A DNA stretch of 64,000 nt. It comes from Osedax fenrisi. Its lineage: Eukaryota; Annelida; Polychaeta; Sabellida; Siboglinidae. Both the position numbers and the translations under genes were made by a program. Positions within the stretch are counted from its first letter, which is position 1; the number at the start of each line of letters is the position of its first letter. Below are positions 25,711 through 37,700 of this stretch, piece by piece. The notes under the pieces are model-generated. The model searched no databases. It had not been told where the DNA came from and saw only the letters and a list, made by a program, of their open reading frames with translations. The stretch is from NCBI GenBank assembly GCA_964019155.1, contig OZ025241.1, forward strand, positions 56,979,863 to 57,043,862. The letters run 5' to 3'.

Positions 25711-26300
25711 GAGGAGGAGGAGGAGGAGGAGGTGGAGGAGGAGGAGAAGGAGGAGGAGGAGGAGGAGGAGGAGGAGAAGGAGGAGGAGGAGGAGGAGGAG
25801 GAGGAGGAGGAGGAGGAGGAGGAGGAGGAGGAGGAGGAGGAGGAGGAGGAGGAGGAGGAGGAGGAGGAGGAGGAGGAGGAGGAGGAGGAGGAGGAGGAGG
25901 AGGAGGAGGAGGAGGAGGAGGAGGAGGAGGAGGAGGAGGAGGAGGAGGAGGTGGAGGAGGAGGTGGAGGAGGAGGATTAGGAGGAGGAGGATTAGGAGGA
26001 GGAGGAGGTGGAGGAGGAGAAGGAGGAGGAGGAGGAGGAGGAGGAGGAGGAGGAGGAGGAGGAGGAGGAGGAGGAGGAGGAGGAGGAGGAGGAGGAGGAG
26101 GAGGAGGAGGAGGAGGAGGAGGAGGAGGAGGAGGAGGAGGAGGAGGAGGAGGAGGAGGAGGAGGAGGAGGAGGAGGAGGAGGAGGAGGAGGAGGAGGAGG
26201 AGGAGGAGGAGGAGGAGGAGGAGGAGGAGGAGGAGGAGGAGGAGGAGGAGGAGGATATAGAGGAGATAGAGGAGATAGAGGAGATAGAGGAGATAGAGGA
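25696..26300 (+). repeat. (GAG)n microsatellite, about 560 bp, with a 9-bp (GATAGAGGA)n tail
   Basis: A nearly pure purine GAG array with scattered GTG, GAA and ATT interruptions, ending at about 26256 in five to six copies of gatagagga. The long Glu-only and Arg-only ORFs are artefacts. It starts directly at the end of the RT remnant, where the peptide goes from LEITNLEVEE into Glu, suggesting seeding from retroelement sequence. A purine-pure array of this length can form triplex (H-DNA). Confidence 0.97.
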
Positions 26301-27576
26301 ATATTTACTCTGAACTAATCATACATATAACATGAGTAATATGTGTTGTATTTATTTTATCTATATCCTATCCATAGACATCTAAGGGGCGAAGCCATGG
26401 ATTAATATATAACGTCTTTGATCCTATCTATATAACGTATATTATATATTAATGTTTCTTTTATCGCCCTACATTATTTACATTATTTACCGCTGTAATT
26501 TTAATCCATTAGATTTTAATATATTATATTGTTTACATCTGTCATCATAAATCATTAAAATCCCTACATCCCTGCTTAAAATACCGCATTTTTTTTAGGT
26601 TTTTATATATTTATTGTTTAATCCTTATAAACCACATACATTTATAATATAATTATATATGTATAATATATACTAATAATATACTTTATATATGCTACAA
26701 ATAATAATATCAAATTAAAATATAGTACTTCGTAAATTGTCATATCATGTATAAAATGAAAAATAATTTTAATAAAAAATAATACTATTTTTATCGATTA
26801 AAATTGTCCACAATTAATTGATTTTTCTCATACTAATAAAGAGTATTTATCTAATAGTATAATATTATTATAAATACATACATATAGCTTTCATTATATA
26901 TAGTATATATAGTCTAAATATTAAATAGGATATAGATTTATATATATTTATATAGACCTATATATATTTTAATTAATTAACATGTGCTATATACATATAT
27001 TTAGAGTACCAAAGGTATTCTACCTGGTACTCTAAATCTATGACTATATATAATCTTTATAATAATATCGTGAATTACTCCCGATAACAGGGCATATTAA
27101 AACATATTAATATATGTAGACAACTGCGCGTGCAATGCACGTGCACGCATTATTGTACAAAATGTGAACAAAGGCAATTAAATTAACTACGTCTTACGTT
27201 GATTTCTATTTTGTGTTACCTTCATTTTATAGTGGTTAATGTTCGTTATTTATAATTTAATAGAGATAACTTTATATACTTTCATTTAATATATTATTAA
27301 ATTTAATATCAAAAGTAGGATTTAAAAACAATCTGTAATTTAATTTTGAAATATAAGAACATACAAATTTACCAAAATAAACATAAAAGGTATGTATATC
27401 AACTTATATATATATATATATTAAATATAATATATACTATAAATGGAATATATAGTATATAATAATATTATATATATATTTAATATAATATTATATATTG
27501 AATTATATTAACTTATATATATATATATTATATATTAAATATAATATATACTATAAATAGAATATATAGTATATAG

Positions 27577-27629
<53 letters not shown>

Positions 27630-28631
27630 TATAATATTATATATTATAATTATAATTACATCCTTCATGTTATAAATATAGTCTTAGTTAGGACTTTGAT
27701 AGTATTTAAAATGAATATATCATTGATATAGATAAACTTTCTTTATATCTATATAATATATATTTATATATATATATATATATAATTACATAAATATTTT
27801 ATATTAATATTATTAAAAATTATATACTTCAAGTAGGATACTCTTTTACTTTTATTTGTATTTAAAATTTAAATAATAGTCAAATAATTTAAAAATGTAA
27901 TTATTATGATTATGTAGGTACCTACTTATTAAATTGGCTTTTGCTTATTATATCATATTTCAATGTATATTAAAAATAATATTTATTATATATTAATTAT
28001 ATATTCAAAGTATATTTATATTTGTTGGTAGATGTTATTAATATACTTAAATACATTATATACTTTATTTATAATATTATAAGCATATATTATATATATT
28101 CCTTAGGATTGAGGAGAGAAGGACATAGGTTCTTAAAAATATGATACTAGTCATCTCTCAATTTGCTGATGATAACTATATTAAATAGTTAGTTTGTGTT
28201 TATAAGATAGCTTAAATTAAGTAAATTGTATAATAATTTTATATTAGTTTATTCAAAATATTTAATATATATTATTTATATAATTCACTATATATAAAGT
28301 ATGAATTTTAAACTAATATTAATTAAATTATCTATTAAATAAATATATAATTGTAGTATATAATCGGATTATTTATAATTGTGATCCAAGGAAAATTATA
28401 GTGTATCACACCTAGTTGCATAACATTGAAGTGTTATTTTAATAGTTAAGGTACGATTTATAATTCATATTTTTATTAGGTATATCGTAATTATATTTAT
28501 ATATATGTATATATTTATTTAAATATATATATATATTTATTGTATTAATTACCATATTTATTCATATTAATCAATATTAGTTGACTGATATTATAATAAA
28601 TAGTTAATATGTTAATGAATTACATCTACAG
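26301..28631. other. AT-rich intergenic sequence with repeats and palindromes
   Basis: No gene. It contains a hairpin at 26999-27041, TA runs (about 27585-27624 and 27766-27784) and a diverged tandem duplication of about 115 bp at 27400-27590, whose copies share ttaaatataatatatactat and agtatata. A palindrome-rich patch (gcgtgcaatgcacgtgcacgc) is at 27127-27147. Confidence 0.6.
26999..27041. repeat. perfect short hairpin/cruciform
   Basis: The arms tttagagtacca and tggtactctaaa pair perfectly over 12 bp. The loop itself contains aggta-ttc-tacct, which can pair again. No element boundary or gene context explains it. Confidence 0.7.
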
Positions 28632-28686
28632 GACTAGCCACGTCATCTCCAGAGAAATGTTGAATGTATTGCCGAATAGAACAGAT
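28632..28686 (+). CDS. candidate small exon upstream of the SPOC gene
   Basis: After catctacag there is an 18-codon open stretch (TSHVISREMLNVLPNRTD) ending at GAT|GTGTAT, in an otherwise AT-rich region and directly before SINE copy A. It could be a 5' exon of the SPOC-domain gene. Its 3' phase (0, or 2 with the alternative donor) does not match the phase needed by the exon at 31507, so an intermediate exon would be required. Speculative. Confidence 0.2.
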
Positions 28687-28705
28687 GTGTATACTTTTAT
28701 CAAAT

Positions 28706-28969
28706 CTGCCTTTGTGGCTCAGTTGGCTAAGTCGTCAGATACACAAGCAGAGGGAGTTCAAGCCCTGTCAAGACCATTAAAATATGTCTTACAATAATAT
28801 TTAGAAGTGATCTTATATAATTGTGTATAGATAAATGATCGGATCTCGTTAAAGCCATAGATGACTCAATATGAGAGTTGCTTCGAAGGGACATTAGAGC
28901 CATATTGTTATAAGTGAAAACTTCATCTAAGTTCCTGGATGAAATGACTCCACCGCAATAACAATAATA
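28706..28969 (+). mobile_element. SINE copy A, tRNA-derived head
   Basis: The tRNA-like head at 28707-28776 has a polymerase III A box (tggctcagttggctaagtcg) and a degenerate B box (gagttcaagccc). The body shares ttagaagtgatcttatataa and cttcatctaagttcctggat with the other copies, and the tail is caataacaataata. The head is degenerate at the B box, so this copy is probably inactive. Confidence 0.85.
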
Positions 28970-30713
28970 GGTAACTGTAACTTACCAATCAGAAGAACTC
29001 GTATCACTTCAGACCTATCCCCTACATACAATTATATCACTTGCTCAATAAACAACTGTCCCAAAGTACAAATATCCTACCAATAACTAGTCTATTATCA
29101 TATAACTTAGATTAGTCTTATATATGTGACACTAACCAACATTTTTCATGTCTAACTAACCACTCCACCATAAAGATCATTATATATAACCAAGAACGAG
29201 ATATGTAATACATATTCAATATTCTCATTATTTTTATACGTACATTAATTGTTATCATATATTCATATATAGATGAATATTATATTTGGAATTCACATTC
29301 AACAAAATATATTTAATGGAATATATATGTAGTAACCGTTATGATATTAGTTTCATATTTATCGAACTGTTAATCTTACTCACCTTTATATGTTCCTATA
29401 TATATATATGTGTATTATAATAATACTTTTATTGCATATTGTTATTTGTATGAGTATAATAATTTAATAGTTTATATCGATTCTTATGGATAATATATGA
29501 TATATGTATCATATATGATAATATTGTTATCTGTATGTCTTTATATATGTATTAATATATGTTATTGTATATATTTGGATTGTTTATGTATATATTTATA
29601 TTTTTATCCAATGTAAAATACAACTGCAATTAGTTGATTTTATTCAAATTATTCAATGGTCCATGATTTAGGATACATGATCATATTTTAACAAGATATA
29701 TATATATTTTTGTTGTTATTTATATTTTGTGTATTCCTTTCATCCCATCAAGGAACTTAGATGAAGTTTTAACTTATAACCATATGGCTATAATGTCCCT
29801 TCGAAGCCGCTGTCATGTTAAGTTATATATATATAATGATGTTATTAGATACTATTTAATTATATATATGTGTATATTGTTGTGATTATTTACTTGTTTC
29901 TACATTAATAAATATACTAAAATGTTATCATATACATAAGAACACTATAAAACTGATATGCATTAATCCTATATGTATACATTATATCAAATGATGAATA
30001 TTTAATAAATTATGGTTGGATTTTAAAAGATATTTAATTGATTAAAATGAAATATACATTTATAAATTATTAAATATATCGCATTTTTGATAGAATATGA
30101 TATCATTTTATTGACATAGTTTGGAATTGTATTACATATTATAAAACATTAACAAGTTAATGGATTTAATAATGAGAGAATTGATCACATTTGTTAATAT
30201 AGACCTAATTATCGTATCATTATAATGTTTGGCAATTTATTAGAGACTTATAGATGAACTTGATATATAATTCCTCCATGCAAACTAAGTAATATAGTGA
30301 TGCAGTAAATAACTCATACCCATATTAGTATTCTGAAAATTATGAATAATATATTACATTTATACAGTACTATTTCTTTATAAATACTTAATAATTAAGG
30401 GTCGTTACATAGATACAAATTATATAAATGAATTATTATTGATCATATTTTGTACACTATTATTACTTTATAATAAGTTTTTTTTTATATCCGTGAAAAA
30501 TGCATATGAAAATAATAAAAATCACATAAAAAGTGGTTTTTGGACATTTTATAAAATAATAAATAACATATTTACAATAGTGATTTCATTTTGACATGAA
30601 GTTTGAATGCTATTTATTCTATTATACAATTTGTCATAATGTCTGTATACATAATTTTCCAGTTAAAATTATATAGCTATAATACTCTATATTATATGCT
30701 TTATATAAAATGA

Positions 30714-30757
<44 letters not shown>

Positions 30758-31108
30758 CAGAGAATATATTTTATAAAATATTTTTGTATTAATAGTAAAA
30801 AATATAATATCTATAGAAATATCACAACTTGAAAATATGTTTATATTTTTTTACATTCATATTTATATGTATATGATATACTACATGGCATAATTATTGT
30901 TCTCCATTGTGTATGTATAGTGTAAATATAATAGGAAAATTGACACAATACAATGAATAGATCTTTGTGAATTTAATATTTATGAATATAACATTGATAT
31001 AGAAAGTGTTTCTTTATATTGATGGAATATACATAGAACAGCTTACACACACATGCATATATATATGTACATGTGTGTTTCAAAATATACATTATATATC
31101 AAAATTAA

Positions 31109-31151
<43 letters not shown>

Positions 31152-31506
31152 CAGTATGAATAAATCAGATTTATAATTAAAGTATACTTTTATAACATAC
31201 ACAGATCCTATTAAAAATATAAATTAATTTTATTAAATTAATTAATGACAATGATAACTAATATACTTAATTTAATATAGAATTGAATATTCTATGGATG
31301 AAAATATTGTACATTAATGTTTTTATAAATAGTGATAATATAATTCATAATTATAATTATTAAATTATTAAATAATTATATTTATCAAATAATAAATAAT
31401 TATTAGTTTTTTATTGATTTTATAAATAGTGAAAATATAATTATTAATCATAATAATTATTAATTATTAAATACTTATTAATTATTAAATAATGAATAAT
31501 AATTAG
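28970..31506. other. AT-rich sequence upstream of the SPOC gene exons
   Basis: Apart from SINE copy D no gene or element is clear. TA runs occur at about 30719-30753 and 31117-31150. A passage near 31340-31490 repeats ataattattaaat-type sequence in diverged copies. No PHD-finger exon, which this gene family often has upstream, was found here. Confidence 0.5.
29711..29820 (-). mobile_element. SINE copy D, 3' fragment, minus strand
   Basis: On the minus strand this gives the 3' half of the same SINE: gcggcttcgaagggacatta, atggttataagttaaaactt, catctaagttccttgatggg, then an aaataacaaca tail. The tRNA head is absent, which is typical 5' truncation. Confidence 0.8.
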
Positions 31507-31725
31507 GAAATCAGACGCCCTTTACATCCCAGTACATCGCATCATCACTGCGGAACACATCTTCTCAGCTAGTCCCTGCATCTTTAGTGAGTGTTCGGTG
31601 GAAGAAGACGAGACCTACAAGACGATACGACCCTTACTACGACCTTCATCACTGCCACGGTTGTAGCAGAGGTCATGAAACGCATGAATCTACGGAACAC
31701 CCCCTCGCCTATTGTAGACAATCAG
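31507..31725 (+). CDS. first recognised exon of the SPOC-domain gene, Cys/His-rich end
   Basis: All three plus frames are partly open in this GC-rich island. I chose the frame open through the whole island and phase-compatible with the next exon (CAG|gtttct to ttag|CGAATAAG). It encodes NQTPFTSQYIASSLRNTSSQ, a basic stretch RWKKTRPTRRYDPYYD, then HHCHGCSRGHE and a later AYCRQS. The CxxC with following His and Cys residues suggests a small metal-binding site, but it is not a PHD finger that I recognise. The next exon is lysine-rich (NKKRIKKG) and the one after has RKRPKLD, both possible nuclear localisation signals. Confidence 0.55.
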
Positions 31726-34700
31726 GTTTCTAGTGCTAAGGCTATTGAGCTTGATATCACTACTGCCCGCTTATAAATATTTAAATTTAAATATAAACTA
31801 GTAATATTATTAAACGTAAATAAATTTGTATATATATTTTAATGCTATATAGATGTAATAAATATTGATTTAATTTATGCATACATTTCTGATATCATAT
31901 TTTTACTTTTTAAGTTTAATTAATAACTATGTATGTTATGTTTTAATTATCATGTATAATTATAGTTAGCGAATAAGAAACGTATCAAGAAAGGTATTGT
32001 TGAAAATGCTGATGTCAGCGATAAGTCAACAATTTCATCAAAACAGGTACAGTATTAGCTTTTTATTTATTTCACCGTTATTTGTTTCTATAATGATAGT
32101 CACTATTTTTTTAAAGTCTTTAAGAAGAACAGTAATACAAATATAATATAAATAAGTAAAGAAAATAGAAAATGAAAATATCTTTTAATAAATTATTATT
32201 ATTATTATTTCTATAATGATATGATTCATATTTACTATTACACAATATTAAGTTTGGTTGCCTATCCTATAGGTAGCCAGAAAGCGGCCCAAACTAGACT
32301 CCCGACAGAAATCAGATGTTTGTATATAACGTATACATCAATATCACTTTATATTTGTTTATATTATCGCACTTATTACACTCATAATTAGATTATGAGC
32401 TAGGCTTTAATTTATAATAATACCACTCAATTTATTAAAATAAACACAATAATACAAAATAAAATAAAATAAAGAATGGTAACATTTTTATAGTTACCAT
32501 ATTCTTTATCGGAAATAGAAATAAAGTGTATCGTAAAAATCATAAAATGCATCGAAAATATAAATAAAATATATTGTTTGTTAAATGAGGGCATTGAAAT
32601 ATTGTGTTTACATTAAATATATCTAATTATTCTTAACTGTTAACCTGTACTAGTAATACATCATTAATTATATAGTTTAATGGGATCCCAAATATTTAAA
32701 GTGATGCTAAATTATTTATTTTCATATTTTTGTGTGTTCCATAATAATACTTATTGTAGTGTATTTTATAATCTGAAAAAAATTAGACATGAATTCAGTC
32801 TAGAAATTGCATAAAAATGTGTTTTTGACGATAATATAATGCTATTATATACTATTAAATATTACATTTTTATGCTGTCAAACTTCAAACACTGTTTTCT
32901 CAGAATAATTATTTAGCACTAGATATGTGCATTCAAACATATAGAACATAAAAACTATATAATTATAAAATTATTTTGTTTTCCTTTATGTAGAATTTAA
33001 TTATGTGAATAGTAAAATAAAGAGATAATTAATACAATTTATAGTAGTCATTGATATAAACTGATAATTTCTATAGAAATACCATAATTTTATTATTGCT
33101 AATTTTTAATTTAAATATATATAATATAATAAATAATAATATTAAAAATAAATTTATATTTTCCTATGCATGTATATGTTATGAATACAATACAAAAAAA
33201 CCAGGTCAATTGAATGAATAGAATTTCAGTTCTATTTTTTTTAGTGGACCTATGTTTTTCCTATCTATTTATACACGAAATTGGAAAACTGTGTGTTATG
33301 TGCGGGATCCCCTTAATATTTAAATGATAAATTTTAAATATATATTTCAAACAAAACATGTTAAAAATTAAATAAACCAAAAATAATACATAATAACAAA
33401 ATAATCTTAATTGGAAACATTTGTATGTAAAATTAATGATTATATAAAACAAGAAAATAATAATGTAATACCTATAATAAATTAATTATTATAGTAAAAA
33501 TATATATTAAAACAAAAATTAAAGATAATATTAATAATGTTGGCTAGTTATGATGTATCCACTATAGTTGAGTAACTATAGTTAAGTAATAATCAAATAG
33601 GAATAATTGAGTAACGTGTTTGAATATTTGCATCCAGGATTTATATATTTGTATATTTAAGTAACTACGCCCAAGTTAATACTCGACGACCAAATTCAAT
33701 AGTCCCGAAGCTTTCGATGCGAATAAACCAATAAATATATATATATGTATTTATTAATTATTCATCGGTGTAATTAATTTAATGTTGCTTGTACATTTAT
33801 GTAGTTGAATATGGTGGAGAAGAAGATACAGGATAGACTAAAGCTGCATGCCACTTGTTCTCAATCATCTCCCTTCTCCAAGTTCTCCCTAAAGAGTAGA
33901 TCTTCCTCCGATCATAGCGCCGAGCTAGTCAAGGTTGCAACCAACATATGTTGACCTATGTGATAGTAGTCAACAACAGCATTACATCATCTTAACCTCC
34001 TCCTCATTGTTTTAGAAACGAAAGAAATCTGCCCCGAATAGTAAATCGCTCTCTACAGTTAAAGAGGTCACCCTGAAGACTATTATTAGTCCCATGCGCT
34101 TGTCTATGCGCCAACAGATAAAGATGTGCCTCTCATCATAGTTAGTGACTTTACGATTCATCAGCCTCATCTTAATCACCTCTTTATCCTGCCCTTACTC
34201 GTCCCTTCATTCCTCCTCACTATCCTCCTCTCCTCCTCCTATCATCCTATCACTCATGCCGATGTCTCAACTACAAAAACTGCCTGTGTGGCTCAGTGGA
34301 TAAGGCGTCAGACACACAAGCAGTAGGACACGGGTTCGAACCTCGTCAGGACCATTAATTAATTTTATAAAATGGGTCTTAAAATATTATTTAGAAGTGA
34401 TCTTATATAATTATGTATAAATAAATGATCGGCTCTCGTTAAAACCATGGATGCCTTAACATGAGAGCGGCTTCGAAGGGATATTAGAGCCATATATGGT
34501 TATAAGTGAAAACTTCATCTAAGTTCCTGGATGGGATGAAAGAACTCCACCAAATAAAAATAACAATAACAACTACCCTATTCAGTGTTGATGATAATAA
34601 AGAGATAGTGATCACCAGCCTCAAGTTAAACAAGTTCAGCCTAGAGATGGAGGAAGCCTGCTATGCTAAAGCGAACGCATCACACGGCAACTTAGAGAGG

Positions 34701-37700
34701 ATATATCCTAGACTGTTAACTCTATTGAAGTCTGACTATACACATGTTCGTATGGGGGTCGGGCATAGAGCTAGAGAGGAATAGAGTAGTAAACAAGGTA
34801 TCTGACATGCGGAAAGCATCAATCTAATTTGGTCACCTCAAAATGGCAGATATTACCTATTTGATTTTTTATTTTATAGCTATAATAAAATTAATAATAT
34901 CATTGGAAAGAGGATAAAAAAGTAATATAAATTTCATATTTTACTTTTTTGATATAATGAATAATAAAAAAGTTATGATCATAAGAATATTATATTTAAA
35001 TATTTGGTCACCTCAAAATGGCTGATTTTGTATTTCAGCTTTCCGCATTGGCTTACGCTGTGAGGCATTGAGTATTACCAACACTCTATTTCTCTCTAGC
35101 TCTATGGGGTCGGGTTTTGAGGGTGGCGGTGTTACCCAACCCCCGTAGTAGTAATAGTATTACTACTTACATTACTGTAATACAAGCGTGTCTTTATGGG
35201 TGTATGTCATGTACTCTACGGGTTCTGTGGTAAACGTGGATAGTATATACCCTTGTAGTGCTAATACTAGTTATTTAAAGTAACCGATTGTGTTTATATC
35301 TTATGTCATTATACAAATAGAGGATACGGTGTAGGCATATTATAAACTAGAGGCATTCTATTATCAACAGTATATAAATATTGCGATTACTTGTGTAATT
35401 TCTTTACTGTTTTTTACTTTTACTTTTCAATAAATAATTTTAAAAATATAACAATTTATGTTTATTGATTGATAATTTATTTAAGCAAATACATAGCCGA
35501 AAATATAATCGAAAGTATAAAGTATAGATATTTGCTAACGATAACATACGTTATAGAAATAAACAAAGAATAATACGACATTAAAAAATTAAAGAAATTA
35601 AAACGTTTTACAGTTACCGTAAAAAAATTATTGTACCTTTATTATAAATTCTTGACCCTAGCTCTTCTGACTATATCTCTATCATCAACTTATTATAAGT
35701 AATACATTATATTTGTAGATTAATCTATAATCTATAATATTATTATTTATAGTTTTAAGTATTTATTAATTTTTTTTTATAACTATCACAATGTGATATT
35801 ATTATGCAAATTTGTAAATTTTTACTAAAAAAGTACAACTTATAACTACTTTCTACTGAATACAAATTTGTTACTGAGAAAAATTTAAATTAATATAATC
35901 TATTATTATCACTATCACCATCACTGCATTTATATTATTCATGTTACTGTGTCATTCTTTAAATATACATTTGAATGATGAAAGATAGATTTTCATTTAT
36001 TTCAATTTATTACTAATAATAACTTATGTGAAAATATCTGTAAAAATCTTTATATTTTATCAAATATTAACAATTTAATTGAATTCATTAATAACCTACA
36101 TTTATTAAATTATATAACTAATTTGTTATTAATATTGTATTTAAGTTTTCGTATTTAATAAAATGATGACATTAACATAACTATTTATCTTATAAGTTAA
36201 TCATACTTATTTATTCATTCAGCATATACTTAAAAGAGTTCTAACTGGTGAAATGTCATCGTTGCAATACATCAGGCAAGCATCTGTTTTACCTACTCCT
36301 ATAAAGGTACAATATTTATACAAATTTGAAATTTCTATTTCTGTGTATTTCTCATTTGTGTATCACAATATCCTTTATTGAATTATGTTACTGATGTTAT
36401 CTATATTATATATATATATGTATATATATTGCTAAGGCATAATATAAACAAGCAGTAGGATACGTGTTCAATCCCCGTCTGAACAATTAAAATAGGTTTT
36501 AAATAATATTTAGAAGAGATCTTATATAATTGTGTATACATAAATGATCGGCTCATGGATGCCTTATGGTTATAAGTGAAAACTTCATCTAAGTTCCTAT
36601 ATGAGGTTAAAGTAATCCGCCAAAATAACAATAACATACATTTGAGGTCATTTTCTGTTAATAGATGATAACTTATAATTTTAATATTATATATATATAT
36701 ATTCATATGAAGTATGGTCTAATTTTATTTCAATTCCAGAGTTCTATAAAAGAAAATATTCTATTGAAAATTAATCAAAATATGACAACAAATGTGAAAT
36801 CGAAGACAAATATGGTTTTTAATTTATTAAAGTTTAATAAATTGATATCAACAAATTGAAAATAATTTATTTCATTATTAAATAATATCAATTAGATTCA
36901 TATTAATGCAAAAAATCATTAAAATTATAGCTAATTCGCTAATAAATTAAATATATTGAAATAAATAAATGTGTGACGTCGCGTAGATTGCACACGTTTG
37001 AACACCTCTCCTAATCGACAGGATCTACTGGGCTCTATATTCTCGGGTGACTCGACACCGGCGCACGGAGTCGGGCACAAGTTTGACTTGAACTGCAGTA
37101 TTTGCATGGCGGACGGCTCGCAGGTGACCGCCCCTAATTCTCAAAACCAGCATAAACAGGTAACGTGTAGTGTACTCACTAGTGCCTCGGCTACGTTCTA
37201 AAAGTGATATTTATAATAGGCTTTACATTTATTCATATAAGTATTCTAAATTAGAAAATGTAAATATTGCGTGCGCCACAAAAAATGGAATATTCTACAT
37301 AATAATTGTATACGTTCATACATTGTATCACATGCGAAAGTATTATGAACATAACATGTGTATTTATTTCGTATAGGAACAAGGTAAATCGTTAGCAGAT
37401 TTACATCATCACATCGAAAGTAGAGAAAGATATAAGGCTGAACAAAATCAGGTATTCATAAGGCACAACTCTACATATATAAACGAATCACTTTTAATTA
37501 ATGTAATTTTATTTATTACGAATATAACTGAAAAATTATTTGTAAATATTATTATTTAAGTTTAAATACGAGTAAAATTATGTTGTATAAAGTATATGTC
37601 ACTATAAAAATATATTTATAAGTACTACTTACCTAATAACCAATATATGGTTTGTATTATGTTTAGATTATTAAAAATGAGAACAAAATATACACCGAGA

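Noticed and set aside
25694..26313. Long Glu-only and Arg-only ORFs
   Set aside because: Translation of the (GAG)n microsatellite in different frames.
31591..31776. Alternative frame (61 residues) in the first SPOC-gene exon
   Set aside because: A stop lies just upstream in that frame. The chosen frame is open across the whole GC-rich island and joins in phase to the next exon.
34281..34354. A functional tRNA gene (Arg-like)
   Set aside because: The A and B boxes are good, but the anticodon arm does not fold properly and the same head with the same 190-bp body recurs at 28706 and 36440, so it is a SINE head.
36401..36706. Minus-strand ORF of 101 residues
   Set aside because: Antisense of SINE copy C and flanking AT-rich sequence; no family resemblance.
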